Source: Tanypteryx hageni
Taxonomy: Eukaryota > Arthropoda > Insecta > Odonata > Petaluridae
DNA length: 64,000 nt
Direction of reading: 5' to 3'
Assembly (NCBI GenBank): GCA_028673005.1
Contig: CM054118.1
Span: 64,537,401-64,601,400, forward strand
Part shown: in pieces, positions 1 to 11,879 of the stretch
Layout: each line of letters opens with the position of its first letter
How positions within the stretch are numbered: position 1 is the first letter of the stretch
Notes under the pieces: model-generated
The model's input: only the letters and a program-made list of their open reading frames with translations
Database searches by the model: none
Told to the model about the DNA's origin: nothing
Position numbers and translations under genes: made by a program

Positions 1-54
1 AATATACATTTTTGATATTTGGCACGAATGATTGATTCGCATATTATAAGATGA

Positions 55-175
55 TGACGAATAGAAATCTGGAAAAAAGTCCTAGGTTCGACTCCAAGGT
101 AGGCATTTTCATTTCCCATATGATAACACGTAAAAATCGACTTTTTGACTTGCATGCTTTTATTCTTTTTGAGAT
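55..175 (+). repeat. Helitron-like B-box repeat remnant
   Basis: It carries GGTTCGACTCC near 84, then CCCATATGATAA and a CGACTTTTTGACTTGCA stretch. The same order (CGGATTCGACTCCGG, CCCATATGTTTATAAG, CGATTTTTCAAGCTGCA) occurs at 23455-23550, so this is a decayed copy of that repeat. The GGTTCGANTCC core resembles a Pol III B box. No coding potential. Confidence 0.45.
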
Positions 176-680
176 ATAAATTAGAAAGAATTAACCTATG
201 ATCTTCTGATCTAATCCATTTTAAAGAAAAACTATGGAGTTTCTTATTCTGTTCATCTTTTCCCGCCTACAGTTCGAAATTTCTCATGTTAAACGTTTAA
301 TTCCCATATTTTAGGGAAATCGTGGCATTTAATTGGAATGTTGCCTTGCCAACCAATTACATTGTTAAACCTCGAAATCCTATTGCTATTTATATCCTTA
401 TGGGTGAAAGCGTGCTTTGAATGCTCTTACTATTAGTGCGAGTGAGGGGAGAGAGAAATTATTTTCATTGCAACCAATGTAAATAACATTCGTTGCGTTA
501 TTTACGAGAAGGAATACATTTTAATGTAGAACATTAATCATTCGCATAATAAAATTAGGTACTTAGAATCATCGTAGGAGTTCAAGACTTGAAAAAATGT
601 CTAAACGAACGAAAGTTTGTTTTCTTGCCATCCAAAGAAAGTCAAGGTATATTTATGTTCATTTTATATTTCACAAAAAA
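176..680. other. AT-rich stretch, nothing recognised
   Basis: No credible reading frame, RNA gene or clear repeat boundary. A short stretch at 541-610 (CGCATAATAAAATTAGG, TTAGAATCATCGTAGGAGTTC) resembles 1105-1160 and 62330-62390, so it probably holds decayed transposon DNA. Confidence 0.5.
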
Positions 681-689
681 CTTTCCCGT

Positions 690-830
690 TGAAATCCAAC
701 GGGCATCTACCTATTTTATAATGTTATAGATGTAAGAAGCAGCTATTTATAATAAGGTACCTTGTTTATAACGGTTGTCACGTAGATTGTTTTGGTGGAC
801 AACAATTAAAAGTCCTTTACGCTAGCCGCT
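690..830 (+). repeat. Dispersed repeat fragment (family R2/R3)
   Basis: GTAAGAAGCAGCTATTTATAATA followed by a CTTGTTTA block and AACGATTAAAAGTCC-like sequence is shared with 22910-23085. The GTAAGAAGCAG(T/C)TA part is also the end of the copies at 28951-29262 and 37445-37760. Non-coding. Confidence 0.5.
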
Positions 831-999
831 CAGCCAATCCAACAATACGCTAATTCTCGTGTTATTTAAATGGAAAAATTAAAAGAGAAATTTTTAAAAA
901 AATTAAAAATGTAGTTAAAAATCAGTTTTAAAACCCACCCATTTTGCTTATCTTTTTATTGCGGTTAATATGGCAACTTTTTCTTGCTTACACGTTCTG

Positions 1000-1345
1000 T
1001 AGTTGTTGAGTTATAAATGCACAAACAAACATGCGAACAATTTCTTCAAAATACGTTTTAGTAGAGATGAGAGTTACGTTTACGAGAAGCAGTGCAGCAT
1101 AACTTTCAATCGCATTTTAAAATTTATTAGAATCGTCGTACGAGAACGGGACTTGAAACAAACAACGCCTAAAATAATAAAAATGCAATTACCCATCGTC
1201 GATTTTCAAATACGCGTGCAATCGGCGCACGTATTTGTTTCGAACGCGAAAACTTGGCGTTTTTACTTGCGCTAAAAAAAAACTGCCAACTACAAGTTTT
1301 TTCCGCATAAGTTTATCGGTTTTTAAAAGTCATTCCGAAAAAAAG
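1000..1345 (+). repeat. Dispersed repeat fragment shared with 62.3 kb
   Basis: TCGCATTTTAAAATTTATTAG, GTACGAGAACGGGAC and CTTGAAAC recur with substitutions at 62338-62385. The 90-residue open frame at 1003-1275 shows no recognisable domain and lies within this repeat, so I do not treat it as a gene. Confidence 0.45.
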
Positions 1346-1637
1346 TTCTTTTGTCATCCAAGCACGTCTGTTAGACTTGTATTCTGCAGGAAAATATGAT
1401 ACGCCTTTTAAAGCATCGGGGTTTTGTAAATTTACCGATCATTAGGGGCCACAATTTATTTTTACCTGTTGTGTTGCAGCAAAATGGATATTTTTGCAGA
1501 CGATATTCTGAATCCTCTCGCAATGGCTGCTTTTTTTCGTCGTGAATTTTCTTCAAAACGTTCATTTTCATGCAATAAAAACAGTTTCCGTTTGCGTACC
1601 TTTTTACTAAACCACTCATATCCATGGAATTAATGAT

Positions 1638-2200
1638 CTACATCTACATATTACCCTGCAAGTCACCTTGACGGTGGATGGCAGGGGGTGCCGCGCACCA
1701 AGTTCCTTACTAATTATTATTCACTTATCTATTGTGGTCACGTATTGTCCTAGGGAAAAATGACTCCTTATACCTCTCCGTCCTACTATCTATTTCGCGA
1801 ATCTTGTCCTTATTATCCCTCCGTCCGATATACGTTGGTTGTCGAATAATATCCTTCATTTCATTTACGAATATCTCCGACCTATATTTATCTAGAAGTT
1901 TAAGTCTCGCCTGTAATCTACGATCTTTCAACGATGGCCAACTCAACTCTTCAATGAGTAACGTAACGCTCTGTTTTTTATCGTAATTCTTTTTCACGAT
2001 TCTAGCTGCTCGCCGCTGTATTTTTTCTAAATCCTTTATGAGTCCCCTCTGATATGGATCCCAAACCGCTGCTGCGTATTCCATTTGAGGTCTAACCAAC
2101 GATAAATAACAGGATTCTCTCACCTTTTCCGTGCTTTTCCTGACTATCCTACGCACAAAAGCCAACTTCTTATTTGCCGCACCTATCACTCGTCTTATGT
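1638..2200 (-). mobile_element. CR1/jockey-like LINE 3' end (truncated ORF2)
   Basis: On the minus strand, 2189-1725 encodes the end of a non-LTR retrotransposon reverse transcriptase and the segment after it. ANKKLAFVRRI opens it; SCYLSLVRPQMEYAAAVWDP and a later QRRAARIV are diagnostic of CR1/jockey-clade proteins. Downstream in element orientation is a 3' UTR containing TGCAGGGTAATATGTAGATG, ending in TGTAGA repeats near 1638, the kind of microsatellite tail these LINEs use. The 5' part is missing, as in target-primed reverse-transcription truncation. A second piece of the same family lies at 30905-31215, and its 3' tail type recurs at 31850-31915. Not functional as it stands. Confidence 0.85.
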
Positions 2201-2990
2201 GGGTAATGATGGGTTCATTTGTACGATTTCATATCAACTTCAAAACAAAAGCTGTTATTGGTGATTCTAAGTTACTCTATGTATTCTTTCACCAATAAAT
2301 ATGGTTTAATTCTTGTGCCGAGGGAGCCCAGCACTGAAACAGACGGGTGAGAAGTATAACTGAAGCATCCACGTCTGATAATTTCAAAACCCTTTATAAT
2401 GGAATAACTCAGCAATTTCTCTATATCTGAGTATAAAGGACCATTAATTAGATTCTTGAAACAGAAGACAAATAAAAGGAGGAGGAGCAAAGTGAGAAAA
2501 TATTCTGGAAATATCTGCATATTTTTTTCTTGCCGCTTGCATTTTTTTCGTAAAATCTCAGCGGATGTCAGCATTTACCCTGCACGAACTTATGCAACAG
2601 AGCGCGAGAGTATAACAATTGAGGTAATTCTCGGAAATGCATATTTGTGACAGCGTTATTATGGAAGTCGGTTTGCTTCATGCTAATTTTTCAGTTTGGA
2701 AAATCGAAGAATTCGTGTCTTGGAGTAGTTCGGAAGACTTTGCACAAAAGACGAAAGCGGATACTAAGTCTTTTTCATTCATATAGTAAGATGGTTTTTC
2801 TTATCGCGAAGACTACGCAGGATGGGTAGACATTGTTGATTCATTCAAGGTTAGGGAAAGAATACAGTAAACTGAGAAAACTGTTTCGTCCTTTTTCTAT
2901 GGCTCACGTATCGTTATACAATTACACGTTTCTTAATAATCATGGTATTCACAGCAATTATGGCGGTGATAGCGGATATTGAAAGCATAT
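2201..2990. other. No recognised feature
   Basis: AT-rich DNA. A 100-residue minus-strand frame (2574-2272) has a hydrophobic run (LTLLLLLLFVFCF) but no homology I recognise, no context and no supporting splice or codon signal. I regard it as chance. Confidence 0.4.
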
Positions 2991-2995
2991 CTTAT

Positions 2996-3745
2996 ACTAG
3001 TAGAAGGTGCTTGCATTCTGCAAGCATATCATCTCACCTTGAAAAAACATTAATTTTTCAGACAGATATTTCATCGTTACAAATATTTTTTTAATTCTAA
3101 ACATTTCACCTCCCCAGCGATTTTCGTTTTTCCCTTATGTAAAAATAATAGATTAAAACAATTCCCAAACTATGAAATTTTATTAATTTTATACTTTGTC
3201 CATTATGGGGTACTAATGCTACACATTTCTGCCCATTTTTAAAGTTGTAGCATTTCTAGAAGTGAAATAAGATTTTTCTAATTGTTTAAATTTAAATATT
3301 TTTTAACGGCCGCAATAAGAATTTCATGGATACAATTAAATGTCTATTCGTTTATGTAGACTAAACTCTAAATAACTTAAAAGTTTTAGCTCTCTAACTC
3401 ACCCCGTAGTATCTAACCATTTACCTATTTATTTAAACTTTAAGAATTTTGAACTGCCCAGCAAATGAAAATTTCTATAATCCCTATTTCGTTTTTTTAC
3501 AAATCCTACCTCAAAAAAAATTAGCTCCGTAGCACATTCGGAAATACATAAACCTTGAAAATTTGTTTAAACAATTGCGAATTTTTAGCGGCCGCGTTGT
3601 TGCACTTTTTCAAGATTTTCGTTTTTCCTAGTCGGTTTTGTACAAAATCCTACCTAAGAAAAAAATTTCGAATCTCCAACTTATCTGGAAGTGCCTAAAC
3701 ATTAGTATCCTCCTCTGTAAGGAACGTCTATATATAATGATAACA
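2996..3745 (+). repeat. Dispersed 0.75-kb repeat R4, copy 1
   Basis: Collinear with 51712-52505 over the whole length. Both start at GTAGAAGGTGCTTGCAT, share CATCTCACCTTG, an AATTTTTCAGA block, AGCTCCGTAGCACATTCG, and AAGATTTTCRT near the end, and both finish at CCTCCTCTGTAAG then TCTATATATAAT. The left end can fold: GGTGCTTGCA pairs with TGCAAGCA, and AAGGTG with CACCTT. Non-coding. The terminal hairpin suggests a foldback or rolling-circle element, but the class is not established. Confidence 0.75.
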
Positions 3746-6060
3746 TTAGTGGTAATAATAATTATTTGCATATTAAGTATTATGACACTGATAAAATATT
3801 AATGAATATTAAAAAATGCGGAAAATAATGGGAACGAGGAGAAGTTAAGTAGGGAGATTTGCCCGGAAGAGGAAAGCGGGTATTTCTGTGTGAAAAGAGG
3901 AAGAGGAGGAAGAGAAGGTGACAGAGAGGTTTAAGGTATTATGGGGTGAGGAGAGCGATGGCGCCATATTTTAGAGGCAGTTTTCGTATTCAAAGTGCAT
4001 TAGGGAGGGAATCCCGGATCGAATGAACCGTTTCGCTCTTCAAGTAATTGTCCACGGGAAAACAGACTCGTACATAAGAAGGCGAGGAAACGTGCACTAC
4101 CACCCACGTCCATCCCATAAAACCTCTCTGTACCTTTTGGCATCCACTTCCACCCGCCCCAAAACAACCCTTACCTTCGAACTCGCACAAAACACTCCCT
4201 CCTCGCCTTTCTTATCTTCTCCATTGCCCACCTTTTACTACGAGTACCGCTTCCTATGTTGTCCCACCTGAGGTCGTGTTATGGCCGTTCCGGTCATTCC
4301 GAGGGCGTGTCCAATGAGCTGAGGGTAAACTCTGCGTGTTTTCCGGAAACACGGGGGCCTCTGACCCTTCCTTCGCATACACCTGTGAGAAAGGGTCGCT
4401 GCTCTCGACTCGAGATACCTTTATGGCCGCTTTTGAGGTATTTTTTTGGCGTCTACAAAAGATTGCGGAGGTTCGCCTCCTGATTTGACTCGGAGCGAAT
4501 TCGGGAATTGCGAAGGGTTCGCAGGTATGCGAGGTGAAGCGATGGCGAGTAGGATTGAGGATCGGACGGAGGTGCGGTAAAAATGCCTACGACCTCGAAA
4601 AACCGTTCGAATCCCTTTTGTTTCCTTCGAGGAACCATCGCAAACGCACGTAACAGAATCTAGTTTCAGCCAGCAGTGACCGTCGCGAAAACGAACTCTT
4701 TGCCCCTCCTCCGACGACCACATCCCAATCCACACACCTGACGACCTTCGTCCTACCTCAAGACGCGCATTCGATTCCCTCACTACCTTTTTTACAGTTA
4801 CGTGGGATTTGGCGTTTTTTGTCCTCTTCCTTGAGGACATTTTATCCATCCATTTGCGTTTACAGCTACGATTTTTTTTTCCACGGGTAGATCCGGAATA
4901 TTTTTACATTTTTTTTACGATCGCGCCAAGTCATCGTTACAGATACCTGAATTTATTCCTCAAGTTCCGTCGTATTTTCCTTCGAATTTTATCTATGATA
5001 AGAGAGGAATACGTAAAGCGTTTTCGTAATACTCGATCCTACATTTAAAGTAATTGTGCATAAAAATAAACTTGATAATCTTTTTGAGCCAGAAAAAGTC
5101 TGTGCATTTCAGTGATGGAGACGATAGAAAACCTGCGCCTAACCATCGTTGGAAGGCTGTAGTGTGCAGATCCGGCGCGGTGAGAGATAGTCGATTTCTT
5201 CGCCCCTTGCTAGAAATTTCTTTAGTTCTACATTCTATAGCAATTTTTAAATATATTAACATTTTTAAGTTTTTCCGACCTTAATTCTTTTGATAAATTA
5301 ATTAATTTATCTATCTCATGAACAGCAGTTTCACAGTCTTTTTCAATGAGAATTCCAACAACAACGAAGACAAGCAAATACTGCCATGCTTACTGCTGGA
5401 TTGGTTGGGTCTCGCGATCCGAAGTGTAGGACTTTAACCAGCTAGCCTCCATTCCATCAAGGACTGAAATTAATCTCCAGGTAAATGTGAGTATAGGATA
5501 TCTTTCATCTGCAGTTTATTATAATTGTTTAGAATCCAGATTCGAATTCTAGGCTATGATTTAGGAGCTAGAAAAGAATAAGGCCGTCCTTTGTCATTTA
5601 AACTTGAGTCTAACCCGAGTTTGTCATCCGGCAAGAGTGTGATGCTCTTAAGGTTGGGGTATGCCTCGTCATCCGACGGGAGTATCTTGCGTGAAATCAT
5701 CAGGAAAATTCGGAAAAAATTGAAATGTGAAATCGTTACGACGTTACCAGTTTTTTTTTAATAAAAAAATCCTGCAAGAAATTCATTGCGTCGCCACTTT
5801 ATCAAAAACATAGCTCTGGTACATACATTAGATAAAATTATGATACGAACTTGAGACTTGAACAGTTGTACAGCCGAAAGAACGAACTTTATTTATCTCG
5901 AATAGTGAACCCGAATTCATTCTTCTCGTCGTTTTTCTTCTTCAAGAACCGCGAGGGCAAGGCATAAATCATCAGCCAAAGCTATCGCCAAACTGACTGC
6001 ATAGAAATAAGCTCTGCGGGTGAGTAGGGTCAGAGCTTGTCGCGGCAGCAAAGTCGCGCC
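3746..6060. other. Mixed stretch, GC-richer 3830-5280, no gene recognised
   Basis: From about 3830 to 5280 GC content and CpG density are visibly higher than in the flanks. There are overlapping open frames on both strands (for example 4849-4421, minus, 142 residues). None shows a recognisable domain, and the opposed overlapping frames look like a by-product of composition. The stretch could be an unrecognised exon or a CpG-rich regulatory region. The rest (5280-6060) is featureless apart from two short GTCATCCG(G/A)C copies at 5618 and 5670. Confidence 0.35.
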
Positions 6061-6064
6061 CCTT

Positions 6065-6650
6065 ACGTACGGTTGCCATATTTTTCGGACCAAAATTCGG
6101 GATACATGATCAAACAAAGGATTTTTCTGTTTTGTGAATTTATTTTTATAAAAAGTCCTACAAAAGTATAAAAACTAAATTACATACAAAGAATCGCCTT
6201 TATTAAAAAGAATAAAATAACACGAAACAAATGCAAAATTCACCAAAAATATATATTATCAGTTAATACAATATTTGCGTTTTTATTTCCGTCATTAATC
6301 TACCGTTGAAGTTGATTGCATATTGTTCCACCACCCAAGCCGTTAACGCATACGTACACATACTACGTACGTAGCTTTAGGTATGTACAACATTTTCGGC
6401 ATAAAAAAATTTAATATAATACGTGAGAGTATGAGGGCGTTTTTGTGAGCGATGTTTCTTGAGTCTGTGATTCTACATCTTTTGTGATTTTCTGCGCATA
6501 AATTTTTATTTCAATGCTTACTGACTTGCTTCGTTCAGTTACTATTTGCCGAAATATTGGGATTTCGGGACATTTCGATGCTTTATGGGGACAGCGGGAC
6601 AGAATCCTTGAAACCGGACTGTCCCAAAAAATTCGGAACGCATGGTCAGC
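6065..6650. mobile_element. hAT-like non-autonomous element (tentative)
   Basis: The left side reads ACGGTTGCCATATTTTTCGG then AAAATTCGGGA. The right side contains GGGACAGCGGGAC, GGACTGTCCC and TTCGGAACGCATGGTCAGCC. Reverse-complemented, the right end starts GGCTGACCATGCGTTCCGAA, partly matching the left end (GGTTGCCATA...TTCGGA). GGGAC/GTCCC blocks near the ends are common in hAT MITEs. I could not find an exact 8-bp target duplication. Confidence 0.45.
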
Positions 6651-6734
6651 CAGTATGGCCGTAGTCTAACAGATGAGAATAATTGCAAGGATTATTTTCT
6701 TTTAAATGAACTCGTTTTACACAATCATTCTCCT

Positions 6735-6830
6735 CTGTTAAGTCCGCGCTCCGTCCTTCGGAAGGGACATTAAGCAGTTAGCCCCCTTGGCGCTCTTCGT
6801 AAAGAATAGGCTAATGCCGGCCGGCACCGG
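6735..6830 (+). repeat. GC-rich structured block before a hammerhead-like motif
   Basis: In an AT-rich setting, CGCTCCGTCCTTCGGAAGGG (hairpin around TTCG) and TGCCGGCCGGCACCGGG (perfect GCCGGCCGGC palindrome) lie about 100-190 bp upstream of the ribozyme-like motif at 6928. The block looks like the conserved body of a retroelement. I cannot name the family from sequence alone. Confidence 0.35.
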
Positions 6831-6927
6831 GTTTCCCATCTCCCTTATGTGTGTGTTCGGTGTGGAAGCAGTAATGGCTATAATAATCCAAAAGGATATT
6901 AGCCACATATTCCATACAAACAAACAA

Positions 6928-6975
6928 ATCACCTGATGATGCTACGAACGTAGCGAAACCGGTCGTGTTATATTA
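6928..6975 (+). ncRNA. Hammerhead ribozyme-like motif (a)
   Basis: CTGATGA (6933-6939), one extra T, perfect 6-bp helix GCTACG/CGTAGC with AA loop (6941-6954), GAAA (6955-6958), palindrome ACCGGT (6958-6963), then C at the expected cleavage position (6964). CAC just before the core can pair with GTG after the cleavage site as a short stem I. This is the best-preserved core of the set. The palindromic helix III would favour dimer activity, as described for Penelope-like and retrozyme hammerheads. The extra U between the core and helix II departs from the textbook consensus but occurs at every locus here. Confidence 0.65.
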
Positions 6976-7009
6976 AACTTCCGTGGAAGATACATAGTTG
7001 ATTTTTCTA

Positions 7010-8508
7010 TCACTATCCCTTCTTCTTTTCTTTGCAAATACTTGTACTCCTTCAGTCATATTTATATTGACTTAATTATGTTGGCAAAATCTTCTTTGCA
7101 CATTACATCTTCTTTAATTCTTCAGTATCAAATACGTTAATTTCGTCGCATGACTTGTAAACTCGTTGATTTAGTGTGATAAAAAAAAAACAAAAAATTA
7201 TGTATAAATAAAACTACTACTTACTAACGAGACCTTGAATATGTGCACATCTGTGCCAGAATTCTGATTTTTGTGGAGGAGGGGAAAAGGAGAGGGGGTG
7301 TCAAACAAATCACATCCTGACTAGAGGTCCGTGTTAAGTTTTTGTAAAACTACAGAACTTATTTTGAAATTTCATGGCAAAATATCAAATTTGAATCTAT
7401 ATTTAATTTTTTCATACCAATTAAGGGAGAATATTTGTCACTTGTCTCGAGAATACCTTGGGTTTCAATTATAATATTAGCGAGTGAAATGAGCATGAAA
7501 AATTCTAAACTGTAAGCCAGGGGCAAAGCACGAGTAATTAACTAGTAATATAAATAAATCTGAGATAAATTCAGCGATATTTTTTATATTAAACTATCTT
7601 ATGTTTTCTTTGAAGCAATAATAAGTGAATGATATCTCTCCGATCTAATTTAAGTTACACGATTAATGTAATAAATATTCATGGATGATGATTTCACTTT
7701 CAAGGGCTACCATTCATTCATATCCGGATATTACATATTTATTTAGACAGATTTTTAGTGAAGTAGTTTTTTATTATTCCACGGTTAAACTCGCCTTATA
7801 AATAAAAAAGAATGGTATTGTACGGAGTCAGAGGAACAAATTTTTTCGATTGCAAACCGATGTCTCGGAAAAATAAAAGTCAGAAATGATAACCCACTCC
7901 CCACTATTGAGCTGAAATTGACGTCACTATCCTCATTTATACGCTTAATTCGTCAAACGTTGTCACATGATTTGTAGTTTCGTTTTACTCACGAAATAAT
8001 TGCCAGAGACTATCATGCCCTACTTTTTGTCAATGCTAAATTTTATTTTTTCCTTGCATTTTATTATTCCTCTCATTTTATCTCTTATAGCCATGGACTT
8101 AAAAAGTAGGTATATTTATTCAAGCAAACAAAATTAAGACCTCCGAACACCGAGATTTGAGAAAATACAACGAAGCTGTTTTAATTGGAAGGATAAACTG
8201 TTATGAAAACTACAAGCTATCGGATTAACAGTAGTTAAATGAACTTAAAATATGCTGAGCATTCGTTTCTCAACGTCCTGAAGAATTTCTGACAGGGACA
8301 AGTTTCAGTGTCACGTCATTTATTCCAAATAATCTCCATCATAAATTTCTGACTAATCTTGTTCAAGGACTTTATGCGAGTGATATAAGATGGAAGAACT
8401 TTTTTGGAAACTAAGTTTTCTTTAGCCTTCTTTCCTATAAATTTCATTTCTTCAATGATTTTTGCGTGCATTGTAAGCTTCCGGCCGTAATTCAAGGTTG
8501 GCATCTCG
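7010..8508. other. No recognised feature
   Basis: AT-rich intergenic or intronic DNA. Only frames under 65 codons, with no recognisable domain, tandem array or inverted-repeat pair. Confidence 0.5.
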
Positions 8509-8509
8509 T

Positions 8510-9225
8510 TTTTACTTTCTCCATACGTAGTATAGGGGAAAGTATTGTTTTCACGAAAAACATCGATTTCGATAATTCAACGGAAATATGTACACGTTTT
8601 GAGGTCCCCTGAGCACGTTTTGACCATTATCAATGATGTATGTGTGTGTGCGCGTGCGTGCGTGTGACAGTTTTTTTGTGGGTGCTCTCACTCAAAAAAT
8701 ATTAATTAAGTCAATGCGAAATTTTATATTTAACATTTTTATGAAAGTCACAAGAACGAATTACTTTTTGGTGAAAATCAGTCAACGGAAGTGTTTACTC
8801 TTACTTATCCGTTATTTTGAAATATTTGCTTTAATGTTTTAAATATGTAAAACTGTACTGGAATAAACGTTGTAGGAAATTTAATTTTCTACAGTCTTCG
8901 TTTGAAACATTTTCCCATATAATCCATTGTTTAAGAGATATCTTATATTATTAGCCTCCACCACCACGCCACCTACTGACCACTATTGTTAACAATAGAC
9001 GCTTAGTTACGTCTTAGTAATGCTCCTTTTTCTTTTCTTAATTGTTGGAGACTTGTGACTATATCCAATATTGGTAGGCTATGGTTTGAGCTTATTTCTG
9101 TTCTTTGTAAAGTCTAAAATTTTCTCGCAGTTTCTTAAAATATTTATTATTATGCAACATATTTGGAATTTGTATAAATATTACAGGTATGGAGAAAGTC
9201 ATGTGGTGACCACATGAGATTTTTT
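8510..9225 (+). mobile_element. Helentron-like (HINE) element R1, copy 1, full length
   Basis: Starts TTTTTACTTTCTCCATACG and ends GGTATGGAGAAAGTC then ATGTGGTGACCACAT. The first end's ACTTTCTCCATAC is inverted near, but not at, the other end and is followed by a terminal palindrome. This asymmetric terminal inverted repeat plus 3' stem-loop is the layout described for Helentron-associated elements such as DINE-1. A TGTGTGTGCGCG microsatellite sits inside, also typical. About 0.7 kb, non-coding. The ORF at 8633-8842 is a by-product. Confidence 0.7.
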
Positions 9226-9840
9226 CATAATATGTTACATTCACTTGCTTGTAATTCAACGGTTCGCTATTTTTTCTGGCTTGACCGAATTATAATATCG
9301 CACACAAAAAAAGAATTACGATTAGAAAATGAATGCTTTACTGATAAATATGAATTATCTCCAACTCTATGGCCACAATCATCATTTTATCCGCTGATTT
9401 ATAGATGTTCGCGATAATTTTGGAATGGTCGTAATGTTAACACTTCACGTTCTTTAGGAGCACGTCACAGCCCAATTTCTTTTTAAAATCTGTGTCGACC
9501 TTTTTTATGTGCGTATATAACTGCAGTAATTTATCCTTTTGAGTAATATGAATATCCCCTTTTGTCCTTTGCCGCTACATTACATTTGTTCACACGAATT
9601 AATGTGGCACTCATCAAACATTAAAAACTTTTCCCGTTAGCTCTCTACTCAATAAAGATTTCTTATTCTTAACTGGATGGTTAATAACGAATTAAAAATG
9701 AATATGGAATACGCGAACCATGGGAACCGCTTTCTTCCCCGATCCAAAAACTTCTCGCCTTGAGTTAAAGGTTAACTTTTGGAAGACTAGTTATTCAAAG
9801 GCATGGAGAATGGCACTCAGGAGCAACAATAAAGAGTAGC
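9226..9840. other. No recognised feature
   Basis: AT-rich with no supported gene or repeat. A 67-residue frame starting at 9214 runs out of the end of the preceding repeat and is not considered coding. Confidence 0.5.
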
Positions 9841-9841
9841 A

Positions 9842-10130
9842 GGGGAGGGTTAAGGAGGGAGGGAGAGAGGGGAGAGAGAGAGAGAGAAAGGGAGGAAATG
9901 AGGGAGAGTAGAGTAGTAAGGGATGAAGGGAAGCAGCATAGAGATATTACGGGTATAGCATGTTATGACGGTGAGAGTGGACAGAGGAGTGAGAGGAGTC
10001 GAAGAAAGGGCAATGGGAAAGGGCTTGGAGGTCGAAAGAGGTGGAGTGGTGAGGGGTGGGGAGGAAGACGAGGGAGAATAAGGAGGAAGCAGAGAAGAGG
10101 AAGGGGTGGGCGGTTAGTCGTTTGAAAGAG
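9842..10130 (+). repeat. Purine-rich (AG) tract
   Basis: Long GGGAGAG and GAGGAAG-type runs, almost all purine on the plus strand. Open frames here (9898-10125, and minus 10427-9963) are Arg/Gly- or Pro/Ser/Leu-rich translations of low-complexity DNA. Not coding. Such tracts can form triplex DNA. Confidence 0.7.
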
Positions 10131-10329
10131 CGGCGTTGGTTCGGATGGCTTGCTTTTTGGGGTCAACACTGTCGCCTCTTTCTGGGTCGGAATTTCGGGG
10201 CCCAATGGTAGGGGAAGGCCTTTATGGGGTGGGGGAGGGGATGCGACGCCGGGCGGGCGTAGGCGGGTTGCGGAGGGGTAGGGGTCGAAGGGAGATGGAT
10301 GGAATGACCAGGTCCGGTTCGGGTATCCG

Positions 10330-10735
10330 TCCCCCCTCCCCCCTCTCACTCGCTGACGCCCCTCGCGACCTAGACCGCACCTCTCATCCGCCTCCCCCCT
10401 CCTCTCATCCGCCCCCCCCCCTCTCATCCATTCTCTCTCCCTCTACCCATCCGCCTCCTCTTCATTCCCTTTGCCTCCAACCTTTATCTCCGTCTTCCTC
10501 TTTTATTACTATCCTCTATTTCTTCGCCTATCTCCTCTCCCTAATAAAGTCGTTTGTCTGTCTGTCTGTCTCTCCCCGTCCTCTCTCCTTTATCCCACTA
10601 CTCTTCCCACTCTGTAATCACCCAGGCATATCTTATCCTACAATCCCTATTTACCTCTCACCCCCTCCCTTATATGTATTAATGTATGTATATATGTATG
10701 TATTTATAAAGGATTTTTTTCTCTTTCTCTCAAAT
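10330..10735 (+). repeat. Pyrimidine-rich (CT) tract with TAATAAAGTCGTTTGTCTG unit
   Basis: CCTCCCCCCTC and TCTCTCC runs dominate. Inside is CTAATAAAGTCGTTTGTCTG (10541-10560), then CTGTCTGTCTG. The same unit recurs at 11037-11065, 21853-21885 and, shortened, at 22084, each time next to CT-rich DNA. The 205-residue frame across the tract is Ser/Pro/Leu-rich low complexity and not a gene. Confidence 0.65.
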
Positions 10736-11024
10736 TATTGTTTTTTCCTCTGAACTATTTAGGAATTTTTCGCGGTATTTACACCTCTCTTCTCTTCGTA
10801 GGTGTTTTCCGCAGTGGGACATTTTTTCTGTGTTAAAACGTAGCTGATACATAGTTTTTTTCGTCCCACAAAACTAGCAATATTCTTTGGTAATGCTCTA
10901 TGATCTATTAACCAATATACAATTAACATGTGCGTTATCGTAATTCATATGTAATTAATTTATTTTTAAATATGTAAATATTGTAACTATATGACAAAAG
11001 GGTTAAATGTAAGAAGGGACTACA

Positions 11025-11230
11025 TATATAGTCTCAATTTCGCTCCTTATAAAGTCGTTTGTCTGTCTGTCCGTCTTCCCTAGCGCCTTCCCTCCTCCCC
11101 TTCTTTCTCCCTCGTCTCCCTTTGCGTGCATCATCTCACGAATCCTAATGTCGCTTCCACACCCCCGTTCTCTGCCCCCTCCCTCTCTCCATCTTCCGCT
11201 CTCTCCTCCCCAACTCCCTCCATTCCTACT
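11025..11230 (+). repeat. CT-rich repeat with TAGTCTCAATTTCG leader, copy 2
   Basis: TATAGTCTCAATTTCGCTCC, then TTATAAAGTCGTTTGTCTG and a CT-rich tail. The leader is shared with 21842-21880 (CATAGTCTCAATTTCGCCC), giving a leader of about 45 bp that ends in a CTGT microsatellite. Probably the end of a dispersed element. Confidence 0.55.
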
Positions 11231-11879
11231 TCCAAATGCATGCCGCTGACTGGGACGTGTCGGTTCATCCGGCAAACTCGATTCCCTCGCGCCGAAATTG
11301 CGTTGTTCAACCTACCTCAACAGGAATGAAACTCATTATCCTTGTTACACGACTTTCCTGACGATTTACGTAGTCGTGATGGCGTGTCCAACTGTGGAAC
11401 GTTTCCGTTCCTCGATCGACGGAAAATTTGGCGGAGTCGGAATAAAAAAATGTTAGGATCGTGAAAATTATTTCCTTGGATCAAAGAGCAAGAGGAGTAA
11501 TTTCAGGTTCTTCACTGCGGGAATACCAAATATAAATTAAACCACCGCTTAAAGAACGGTATTTTGAGAAAATTGCATCAACGACTAGAAACGGTTCATA
11601 AACTCGTCATGTATCAAAGGGGCATTTCGTGTATTTGATCAGCCGTAAAATATAATGTTGTACGTCCAAATTTATGTCACAGTACAACGTGAACCATAAG
11701 AGAATTGGAAGAAAGGCTGAATTGAGAGTGACTCAGTGAGCGGATGTTATCCATTCCTAGATGCATTTTAACGAGAGAAGAATGTTTTTTATAATGCGCT
11801 TTTTCTAAGAGAATTTCATGCAACATCATCCGGCTCCTTTCAGTTGCATTTGCTTCAAATACAGCATTTAATTTTAAAG
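11231..11879. other. No recognised feature
   Basis: Moderate-GC start (CGTGTCGGTTCATCCGGCAA near 11258), then AT-rich. No domain or repeat could be supported. Confidence 0.45.

Noticed and set aside
4421..4849. 142-residue minus-strand open frame
   Set aside because: Basic, Arg/Ser-rich, no domain, overlapped by other frames on both strands in a GC-richer segment; chance is the simpler explanation.
10136..10753. 205-residue plus-strand open frame
   Set aside because: Ser/Pro/Leu-rich translation of a CT-rich tract, overlapping an equally long minus frame; low-complexity by-product.
11340..11400. Another hammerhead-like motif at CTGACGATTTACGTAGTCG
   Set aside because: The core-like CTGACGAT is present, but there is no GAAA after a paired helix and no palindromic helix III.
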